Made by a program: the position numbers and the translations under genes. From Mactra quadrangularis (taxonomy: Eukaryota > Mollusca > Bivalvia > Venerida > Mactridae): DNA of 64,000 bases. Position 1 is the stretch's first letter; every line of letters begins with the position of its first letter. Below the pieces are notes generated by a model. That model ran no database searches. It was not told the origin of the DNA and was given only the letters and a program-made list of their open reading frames with translations. Of this stretch, positions 46,901-58,900 are shown in pieces. The stretch is taken from assembly GCA_025267735.1 (NCBI GenBank), contig CM046297.1, positions 12,398,515 to 12,462,514 of the forward strand, written 5' to 3'.

Positions 46901-49900
46901 ATAGACTGTAGAAAGTATCTAAGTCACAAACAAACAAAATTACTACAAGAGCGTTGGAATTCCACTTCTCTGACTTTCAAACTGTCTTCATTCTGTGCTT
47001 TCAGCACTTTGATTTTACCCTGTAAAGGGCTTCTGAAGTCATGTTGTTCAGTAATTTCTGGATGTTCTCTTTAATTTACACCTTCAAATTTTTTTATTCA
47101 TGATTACATTTTGTGAAAATATACTTTTACAAGTGCATGGTTTAAGGTTATAATTTTTTTCTTGATTTTTTTTCTTCAATTTGCTATGAGAACAGAGCTC
47201 AGCAAATATAAAATCATTATATATTGTTAGCTCTTGTACATTATTTCTTGTCTTTAATTTTTGGTAGTTTTACTTGATCAATTTTTTACTTTTTTGCTCG
47301 ACTTTTCGAAGAAAATGAGAGCTTAATTATGCTATCACTTTTGCTTCGGGGTTGGCATTGCTTTTGAGGTTAAAGTTTTTTACAAGTCTTATATCATCAG
47401 TAGCCTGGAACCCCATTGTATCGATCTACTTAATTGTAAACATCAAATTTCAAAACAAAATAAACCATTTATCTTGTTATTTCTGCATTTCAATTGTCTT
47501 TAATGTCCATTTAATCCAGTTATATCAAAGTTTCTTCAATAAGTTTTAATTTCGGCAAATAACTTGTCAATATACACAAGGGGGGTAAGTCTGAGGAAAA
47601 TATTACGTCACGCCATTGTATCGATGCATTGTGGGAAAACAGTTCACAAATATGGAAGGCCAGAGTTGTTTTAGTGCTTACAACTGTTGACTTACTGACA
47701 GAGTCCCTCTCTCTTAAAATATTATTAATCATTTAAAGGGAAGCTGATTAAGACATCAGAGGTGGGTTTTATAGGATCTTACGCAAGAAACTTTTAGAAA
47801 CATGCAGAAAAACGAGGATAAATGGAGAAATCATGCAAAAAATGCTACTATAGACATGTTTCCATCGTAAAATTCTATCAAAAGCCATGCAACAGTAAAT
47901 TTGACCTAGTTAACGTTATAAACAATCGGCAGGTGGCGTTGCAATCAAAATATCGCGAGATCAATAAATAGCACGATACAATGGATGTATCGATACAATG
48001 GGGTTCGAGTATACTATCCAAATTTTGTGTGTGTAATATCTTTAGTATTAATAAAGATATTAGAATGAAAGTTGGTATGCTTATTCATTGATACTATATC
48101 TGCACAAGTATAAAGGGACATTACTATGGATGTATGATTTTTTGTGTTATGCCCCTTTTATATTTACAAATATGCATTTGTAATTATTGTTCGGAGTCTT
48201 TTCTTGAAAGCACTTTTGTTTAAAGATAAGCTTTGCCATGAATAAAATACTTGCAAAGTCGAGCATGATGTCCTTAGACTGCCCTTGTTTTAGCTAGCTT
48301 CTAGTTTCTTCACTATATTAAGCATGAGGTAGAACAACTTTTCAGTGCGATATTACCTTCCCATGTTTGCGTGCTATTGTACCTTACAATTTATTATTAG
48401 AATATTCTGGGTTATATTTTAGACTTTGTTAAGTAGATCTGGATGTTTTGATAGCACTGTTTCATTGTCAAAAGCTGTATAAAATACTGGCTTTTGAGTC
48501 ATACAGTCATGTAGCGCAGCAAAACTTATTTTCCTAGCATCTTTGCTGTATATCAGTCTTCAAACTTAGCCAGTGGACCGAGTCCACCGAATTTGCTGTC
48601 AATCCCGGGTCGATAGCGCAGTTGGTAGCGTGCCTTAGAGGGTGCGGGTTCGAATCCCACCCGAGGAGGTTATACCCTTCCATGTAAATTTGTCAATGAT
48701 GTCGATTTTCCTCCATTGATAAGATAATATGGAGAAGTTTTTGGCCTTGTGGAAGGGTAGGTAAGTACTGGTTATTGACAATGGTCCAGGAAAGCTAGGT
48801 TAGGTGCGCTGGACGCCGTAAAATGACCTAAATTGTGTTGACACGGCGTTAAATCTCGTAAAAAACCCAAAAAAACCTGTCAATCCAATGACTTTTAGAA
48901 AGTGAGTGGTCCAATTGTCTTACAACATTGTACAACCACAAAAATCCTGATTTAAAAAAATAAATCTTGATCTGTTGTTATATTAATAAATTAATGTCGA
49001 ATATTTTGAGGGCTGAACGAAACACTCTTGTAACTCTATTTGAAAATATAGGGAGTTGTAATAGTGTTTTGTTCAACAATCCATATTATTCTAAATCGTT
49101 AAAATGAACTGCATATTTTAACATATTCCTAAGATTTTTTACTCCAAAATTTTTTATTGGGTCCTGTAAAAAAATCCATTTGGCTGGACAGATTGTCCAA
49201 TGCTGATGAAAGTTTGATGTGACGACTTGTATACGCGATTGAATTTCAAGACTAGTTTTCAGATCTCGATTTTTTGGCTTAGCCTCAGCTGTCGTCCTGT
49301 TCTGAGTACACACAAATTTTGAATCCAGCTTGGAGACAGATTTCTTGTTTTTTTCATGATACATAATTGTCAATTTTCCCTCAATGTATGTAGAAGTTTT
49401 TTGGCTCCTGGGGGTTAAGGGTAAAGATGTGATAATGTGTAATAACTTAAAGATGATAACAGTTAAATCCAGAGATTTAGCCTTTCTTGGAACAGTGAGT
49501 AGGCTGACTGACCGCCGTTATATGACCTATACAATGTGTTGCTACAGCGTTGAATCCAACAAAGAGCCGTGGCATAGTGGTTAGCATGTGACTTTGAATC
49601 CGGAGATTGTGGGTTCCAGCCCGGTCGCGAAAGATCATACCCTATACATGAGTTGTCGGCCTCGTGGTAGGGTAAGTTAGTACTGGTGATAGAAAAGAGT
49701 CTAGGAAACCTATAGTAGGAAGAGCTGACCGTCGTATATATGGACCTAAATATGTGTAGAATACAACGTTAAATCCAATTGAAAAAAAAAAAATCCAAGA
49801 AAAAAATGTTCTGATTTTATATTGATATTGTTACCCTTTATAACATTAATGGTGTTGTAACATCAAAACAATGATGTGATGGTGTTTTGTATGAGTTTGT

Positions 49901-52900
49901 TGAAGCTTCTAGAGTGTGGGTGTGATAGTTTAAGTGGTTTTATATTAACATCATCATCATCGTCATCATCATCAGCTAAAAGGTTGATGTTGGGTTTATA
50001 GTTTTACTCATGTTATCTTATGTGAAATTGAAGATTTATAGACATGACAATTATTGAGAAATTTTGTTGAACTAATAAAACATTGGCATTCATATCATTC
50101 TTATGAATAATTTTACTTCAACTTCTATTTTAAATTAGTTCAAAACCCAGGTCGATAGCGCAGTTGGTAGCGCGCTGGGATTTGGATACTCGTGCCCGAG
50201 GGGGTGCGAGTTCGAATTCCACCTTGGGAGGTTATACCCTTCCATGAAAATTTGACAATAATGTTGATTTTCCTCCATTGATTAGATAATATGGAGAAGT
50301 TTCCGGCCTTGTGGAAGGGTAGGTGAGTACTGGTTACAGATAAAGGTTCAGGAAAGCTAGGTGAGGTGCGCTGGACGCCGTAAAATAACCTACAATTGTG
50401 TTGACACGGCGTTAAACCCAATAAATAAATAAACAATAGTGAGTACAGAAGTACTGACGTTAGTATGTTTTGGTATAATTGAACAAATATTGAGTATTTA
50501 AATCAGTGGGGTTAATTTATATGCCATTGAATTGAATAAAATAAAGCCATAGTTCTGACTTATAGATTTATTCAGTAATTTATTCATGGCTAGCCCATCT
50601 CTGTTGTTGAGTGGTTAACTTTGCTAACTTCAAATCACCAGAACCACTCACCGAGTAAAGCCATGGCTATACTTAGTGAACTTTGCAAATATAGCAGGCT
50701 GTCCATTGAATGTTTTCAGAGTTACAGCCCTTTGATGAAAAATCTTTTCCACTCATTTTCTCAGCACCTATTGTACAGATTTCATTCAAACTTCTTGACA
50801 AAGACTCATTGGGGGTATTCATCATATTCAGTGATCGGTCATGCTTAGTACAGTTGTGGTAATGTTCATGCTTCATAATATAATAAATCCTAATAGCGCT
50901 CAAGAGAATATAAAATGATGACTGAATTTGGCTTTAGAAAATTTGAAGAAAAAAACAATTCTTTCAGAGTTTTTAAAAATTCGTCCTTGACCTTGTTTGC
51001 TTGAAATCAAATTTCTCATTGAATATCTCTTAGGTTCAGATCTACATGATAAACTACATCATCCAGAGACGTCAGCAAGTAATGTGTCGCTATCATCATC
51101 GTCAGGAGTCAATTTTCCACATGTCTCTGATAGTGCTCCAGTTGTCGTGGTACTAAGTGATGAAGATAAACCTTTAGTATCTACTTCTATCAGTCAAGCT
51201 ACTAAACACACAGCTGTACATGTACTGGACAATAAACATGATGAGAATCAAGTTAAATTTTTATTAGGTAGGTTTTTGAACAATTTATATTTGAAAATCA
51301 CCCAATCTCCGTAAACAGGTATCCTGTAGAGCATTGTCGTACAGGATCTCTACTATCTCAAAGGAATGTCATGTCGAAATGACCTTTATGTCGACTAATC
51401 AATGCGTAGCTTTCATCTAGACGAAACACTACTAATAACATTTTGATTTCGTAATTTCTATTTTTAGACCAAGGTTTGCAAGCTTATTCAACAGCGGTAA
51501 GCTTATTCAACAGCGGTATTATTCACAGTTTGTAATTGGACGGCTCATTTCAAATTGCGTGACGTTGACGATGTAAACAAGTTACTAATCATAACAATTT
51601 CATTATAAATATTATGATGAGAAAGGTCACATGAACTGGACCCTCGTTTGAAAAAGGCCAGATCGAAATTAACGAGTAGGCGAGCGGAAAATTTTAGATC
51701 GGGTTTTAATCAGATTGAAAAACACCTTCCTTATCAATATTCTATCCTTGTTTGTCTTGGACTATGTTCCATAAACAGTATCAATTAGGTATATTTGTTC
51801 ATTTTTATGGGCCCATCGAAAAACAGGTCATATTTTGCTATGATGTTGTCCGTCTGTCTGTCCATGGACAATTGCTTGTCTGGACAATAACTTAACAAGG
51901 GTTGTACCTAGGTTCACCTAATTTTGTTAATTTTTTGTTCATTGTCAACTGTGTCTCATATTTCATGTCATTTCCTATTTTTGTACAATATCTTGAACAA
52001 AACTTAATATCGTACATTTTGTGCATAACATACTATAACATGTTATATAGGGTCCTTGTTTTAATTTAACAATGTATATGACTGACAATCTTTGTACTAT
52101 GAGTTATGCTAGACCAATTTATCCGCTAATAAGACCACCCCACTAATAAGACCACTTTTTGAAAAAACGGTCAGTGGTCTTAATGGAGGGGTTCCAGTGT
52201 AAATTGTAACTTACATTGGTGTACTGTTGTTTAAGATGTTTAAAAGCTTACAGGGAAGATTGGGCTTTGCCTGACTGTGTTACCACTATATATACAGTCT
52301 AAATTATTGATATTATAACTGTTTTTTTTCAGGTGAAGATAATGAGTCAGAAGCAGATTTACATCATAAAGTTGATTTTCATCGTGATGATGATAGTGAT
52401 GTTAGTGACGATGATGAAGGAAATGATGATGAAAATCACCCACTATCAGAGTTAAGTCACGGTGAAAGTGAAGGTCATATTGAGGATGAGGATAATGGAC
52501 CTTGGCAATTATCAGAAGAAACTAAAGTCTCTCATAGACCTAAGAAACATAGGTTAGTACTTTCTGCTTTTAGCTGGATTTTTCAATGGCTGGCGTCGGG
52601 TTCCGATAACATTTGCGTTAAAGTTTTCAATTTACAATATATTTCTGCCATTTATTGTCAGATTGAAATCAGCAGTGTTAATGTTAGCGTCACTGACAGT
52701 TGAATAAAATTTTACAATAAGTGAATTGTCTTTTTCATCAATTGTGTGGGCAAGTTCAATACTCAAAGTACATAGATATGCATGACCTTGTATACAAACT
52801 GTAGTTTATCTTTATAATCCCTATGGATACTCGGGTATTTAAATCTGCAGTAGTAATGTTTGCGCCCCTGACAGTTGAATAAAATTAAGCAATAAGTGAA

Positions 52901-55900
52901 TCCTTTTTACCTCGACTATTCAGAGAATAGTGGGGCTATCCTACTCAGTTGTGCGTCGGCGTCGGTGTAACACTTCTTGGTTAAGTTTTTAGGTGCAACA
53001 TTTTTATATATTTGAAACTACTGAAGGGATTCACTTGAAACTTTACACATGTCTACGGGATTACTAGTGGAGGTCAAATACCAAGTTGCATAACTCTAGA
53101 TTGACTTTTGACTGAATTATGGCCCTTTTATACTTATAAAATTTCTTGGTTAAGTTTTTTTGGTGCAACATTTTATTTTTGAAACTCCTGAAGGGATTTA
53201 CTTGAAACTTCACACATGTCAACAGTGTTTGGAATGAAGGTCAAATACCAAGTTGCATAACTTTAGCATGAACTTTGATTGGTTGTTGCTGTCGTTTACA
53301 CGAATACCCCCTAATAGTCGAGCGTGCTGTCCGTGGACTGCTCTTGTTTTCAACAGTCGTGAACAAGTCCAATACTTAAAGTACATAGACATGCATGACC
53401 TTGTATACAAACTGTAGTTTATTTTATACCTTTGATATTTTCAGACATAAACATAGAAAACATCATAAAGAGAACTATGGTTCACAAGATTTAATGAGAC
53501 GTCGACAACGTGGTAGTGAAGTACAAATATCTGATGCTTTAAGGAGAGTTCCAACGGAGACAGAGGAAGCCGACACACTACAATCTGCTGATCTAGATGA
53601 TATGGCTAGTATGTATACCTTGTGCTCAGTTTTATAACTATACTCAGGGCTAGAATTTAAGCTTGCATACTTGCAAAATGCGAATGGATTTTGAAAATTG
53701 CGAGTAACTTTTATTTTAACTCGCAAATTTTTGTGAGTTGAAATTGCTGCAAACATGTTATTGTGTAAACTAATAAGGCTCAAATCAGCATTAAAATGAC
53801 CAGTAACTGTTTGTTTGATTGGGTTTTTGTGGCGCATCAACACAGAAAGGTTATTATATCATGCCGAAAGCAATTGATGATACTATTAATGTAACCAAAT
53901 TATAATGGTTTTAAGTCACAGACAAACAGAAAGACAGACAACAAAGATGCAAACAAGCAAATGGATGGACCAGACTAGCAAGCAAACAAACAATTTGATG
54001 GCGGATGTGATCCAGGTCATGCCAGGAAAACCACAATTCCTGGATTTTGTCACTAGACATTCTACCAACTGAGCTCACCTGGAACACACTCTGACATAAC
54101 AATGAAAACCTAGGATTTTGAACATTCATCTATGCAAACTATGAAATTTTATATTGTTTTATTTTCAAGGTCATAGAATGGCTAATCTTGAAGGATTTCA
54201 TCATCATAAAATAGCTCATGGTAGATCTAAGAAACATAAAACATCTAAGGTGGTCTATCAAGGAAAATCAGCAAAACCTAGAAGAAAATACTTTAAACCT
54301 CAAGTTAAAACATTTGATCATAGCCCACATGAGGTGAGTACTATTCTTTTATTATATACTAATGGACAAAAGTCTTGTCCAGTCTACAAAAACCATATAT
54401 CTTTTTTGTTTGTTATTGCACACTCATACATTTGGTATCGTTAGAAAGAGAATGATATTATGCATTGCATAAAAAAAGAATTGTGAAATTTGAGCCAGTT
54501 CTGTCGGTACAGTAATGTGTTGAAAATTGACATTGAGGATTTGCAAGTTACAAATGATAGCGTTGAGTCAGTTTTAATGAAACATTTTTTTCAATAGTGT
54601 GTGTGACCCCCATTAACCTGAATGGGTTTTCTGGTCTTCCGGCTAGATTCCTTTGCAAACTTGTAGCATCGATGCGTAAAAGGAGCACCGAACTTATTCG
54701 GGTTAATGGGGTCACACACTCTATTGAAAAAAATGTTTCATTGAAAACTGACTCAAAGCAGTCATTTGTAACTTGCAAATCCCCAATATCAATTTTCAAC
54801 ACATAACTGTAAGGACAGAACTGGCTCAAACTTCACAATTCTTTTTTTACTCAATGCATAATAATATTCTCTTTCTAACGATACCAAATGTATGAGTGTG
54901 CAATAACAAACAAAAAAGATATTATGGTTTTTGTAGACCGGACAAGACTTTTGTCCATTAGTATATAATGGTTTTAACCATGTGCCAACACAATTTTAGG
55001 TCATTTTACAGAGTCCTAAATGCACCTAACCTTTCCTGGACACTTGTTTACCCATCCATAAGGCTGGCAACTTTTCCATATACTTTATTAATGAAGGAAA
55101 ATTGACATCGTCAAAACTTATGTGGAAGTGTATAACTTCTCCTGATGGGATTTGAACCTGTACCCCCTTGGAACACAAGATTATATTTTATTTTATAAAA
55201 GCTGGTCAAGTGTTTGGTTATATGTAAACACTGTTATGCCGGATGGTTGAAGGCTACTGGCTGGCCATGTAAGTATCAGTGGTGTCCATGAGCTCCTATG
55301 TTGTCCGTTCATTCAGAATTCTTGATCTGGAATAATTTGACTGACACATTTTGTGTCATTGTGACACTCTGATAGTTTATATCTGGCTCTGTAGATTGAT
55401 GTATATTTAGTTGACATGTGACAGCAATATCTTCCACTCTCACTCTCTAGAGTGACTGTATTTCGCAGGTTTAGTGCAAATAGGTCATAACTCAATATAA
55501 GAAAAGAGTGAGGTACGACCATTTTGCACTAAACCTACTATTTGACCATAAATGTTAGACATGTTGTTAAAACAATGCTACAAACAAACATCTGTTCTGT
55601 TTTGTCTGTCTGCCAATATGTAGTACATGTTATATATGTAACTTCAAACATTTCTGTTGGTAATCAGTCTTAGAAATTCGGATTAAAATTAGCAAGCAAG
55701 TCTAGTAATTAATTAATTTTTATTAGCCCAAAAAACATTTTTACAACTGTCAACAAATTTTAGTTTTGACACCATAACTGTGTGTTTGGTTCCTGAAGGA
55801 CAAACATGTTTGATATGCACAAGCATGTTGGGCTGATAAAATGAATTCTTTTCAAACCCCACTTACCTGTTTTTTGCTGTCGGGTAGTGCCAATTTCGAC

Positions 55901-58900
55901 CACTGGGTAATGATATACTTGTTCATTGTAAGAGTTTAAGTTTGAATTTTTCAATTTTCTAGTGAAGGGGTTATTCCCCTTCAATTGAATATTTCAATTT
56001 TGTAGTGAAGGTGTTATTCCCCTTCAATCTAATATTTCAATTTTGTTGTGAAGGAGTTATTTCCCTTAGATTAAATATTTAAGTTTGTAGTGAAGGAGTT
56101 ATTTCCCTTTGATTGAATATTTCAATTCTGTAGTGAAGGAGTTATTCCCCTTTGATTGAATACCAGGCTACTCATCTAAATAGCTAAGATCATGTAGGAA
56201 ATAAATACTACTATCATGTAGTTCACAGTGTGTTGAAACACTACTGTACACATGTGTTAAGTTCTTGATTTGGTATAAAAAGCAACATTATTGTACATTT
56301 AAGCCTAGGTTTGTCTGACTTTGTTTCAACAATAAATGTCGTCTGCTTGGTCTCAGAGTCTAGACTTGAATGCATTAATAATGATATCTCTTAGCCAATT
56401 AAAATCATTGGCCAAAATTTCTAACAAAAAAAATACCAATTATTGTCAAATCTTGCCTCACCAATTTTGTTGCTAGGCAACTGGTAGTGTAACATGTGTT
56501 TTAAACATTCTTGTACTCAATTATAATGGACTGGTCATTGTGTGGTCAAATTGATTTTTCTGGACATTTGGACACAGGTGTTCATTTTCTGGAACAGATT
56601 CTGTAGTTGTCTTTACAAGTATTTAAAGTATTACGTAAGATTCACTGTGGACTTTAGTGTCATAAAAAATGTTTCATTGGATATTTTGGGGTCGGAGGAA
56701 AAAATATTTGCCCAAGGAGAAGGTAATTTAAAATAGACATTTTTGAATATGGATAGTTTGATATTATATGGTTTTGAATTAATTAATTAAGTGCTGGTAA
56801 AAAATCAACTATTGACCATCATGGTATTTTTTTTATTTCTTAGCATTTGTCCATAACATTGGTTTGGTAAACTGACTTCAAAGTCAGCAATCCTGGTTTT
56901 AATTCCTACTTTTGGAGGTCATACTCTTACATGACAGGTTTAATATGGAGTTAATGCCTGCCCCTTCTAGTAAGTCACCTAAATGTACAAGTAGAAGCTT
57001 TATTGGAAGTAATCAATTCCTTTGAAAATATCAAAATGGACAAACTATAAATCCTGTGGATTATGTGATAAATCACATCTAACTCAAAGACTATGTAAAG
57101 TATGTAAACTTTAAATTGAAACTGTTATTTTCTTTCTGTTTCAGTACCCATATGCAGGGCTCAAATTTAACAAAAAATTATTTCTCCAAATTATACTTAG
57201 TAACTTTTCATAACTTTTCATATATGAATTTAAAAACATAGTACTATATTTAACTATAGATTGAACAAGGGTGTTATTGTGGGGTAGACAAAGAATATCA
57301 AACATGTTAGTACTGTGGATCTTTGATTATTTCTGTCGATCTATCTGACAGTTTCAATTCTGATTTGAGCCTCATTAATTTGGACAGAAATATTTTGCAG
57401 CGATTTCAACTTGCGAAAGATAAAGTTACTTACAATTTTCAAAATCCACTCGTATTTTGCGAGTATGCAAGCTTAAGCTCGAGCCGTGCCATATGGACTG
57501 TTGATAATTGGATCGGGCTCTAACATAATTATGTTCATATGTCTTGTATTTCAGGTATTCGTAGAGTTAGATGAGTTATATACATTAGATAATTTTGAAG
57601 TAGAATGGAGAGAGAAAGCTAGATGGATCAAATTTGAGGAAGATGTTGAAGAAGGGGCTGAGAGATGGGGCAAACCTCATGTTGCTTCATTGTCATTTCA
57701 TAGTTTATTAGAACTTAGAAAAGGTCTTGAAAATGGTAAGGTTTTTGTAAGATTTTGTTTATATTTTATTTTGGTTATTTTTCAATTAAAGTCTTTCACT
57801 AGGGATAGCCACCCGGCTAGCTCATTTGGTAGCATGCAAGTCTACTGATCGAGGGGTCGTGGGTTCGATTCCCGGGCAGGGCATACTTTCGTGGAGCTTG
57901 GTCATGAAATTACAACTACGGCCATTCTCCCTCCTACCAATGATTTTTAATTATGTAGGGCAGTTTCAGTCACTGATGAAAGTATGTGCTTAGTAGTTGG
58001 TTAACAGCTAAATCCAGAGATTTAGCCTTTCCAGGAGGAGTGAGTAGGTTGACTGACCGCCGTTATATGACCTATAATTGTGTTGCTACGGCATTCAACC
58101 CAAAAAACATACAAAACTTTCACTAGGGCTAGTGGGTTAAGGAGATGACTGCTTTTAAATATAAGTAAAAAATTGATTCAGACTAGTAAAATTTCTGATT
58201 TTATTTAGTCAAGCGAGTTGTTAATTGTGCCTATTTTTGTGGTTTATATAATAGGTTCACTAATGCTCAACCTTGAAGTTACTGATTTGCTTGGTTTATA
58301 TTTTAGGTTCACTAATGCTCGACCTTGAAGTTACTGATTTGCTTGGTTTATATTTTAGGTTCACTAATGCTCGACCTTGAAGTTACTGATTTGCATGGTT
58401 TATATTTTAGGTTCGCTAGTGCTTGACCTTGAAGTTACTGATTTGCATGGTTTATATTTTAGGTTCACTAATGGTCGACCTTGAAGTTACTGATTTGCAT
58501 GGTTTTTATAATAGGTTCACGAATGCTCGACCTTGAAAGTTACTGGTTTTATTGGTTTATATTTTAGGTTCACTAATGCTCGACCTTGAAGTTACTGATT
58601 TGCTTGGTTTATATTTTAGGTTCACTAATGCTCGACCTTGAAGTTACTGGTTTTATTGAATTATATTTTAGGTTCACTAATGCTCGACCTTGAAGTTACT
58701 GATTTGATTGGTTTAGCTCATCGTGTTGTTGAAGATATGGTGATCCACGATCAGATACCATCAGAGGTGAAAGGTCAAGTAATGAGGACATTGCTCACTA
58801 AACACAAGTATGTACCGATTGTCAATAACATTAATTGTACATATATAGAACATCTAATGAACTCATTGTTCTTGTCTTGTGTCATATATCTATATAATGA

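Noticed and set aside
46597..46937. Minus-strand frames with Gly-Lys-Asp-Trp-Pro repeats
   Set aside because: They are translations of the 15-17-bp GGCCAATCTTTTCCCC minisatellite, open in two overlapping frames.
54548..54829. Overlapping open frames on both strands with similar protein sequence
   Set aside because: They mirror each other because the region is a fold-back; no exon signals or homology.
58255..58671. Eight extra coding exons
   Set aside because: Units have acceptors but no donors, and reading through any of them gives a stop, so they are copies of a boundary rather than exons.
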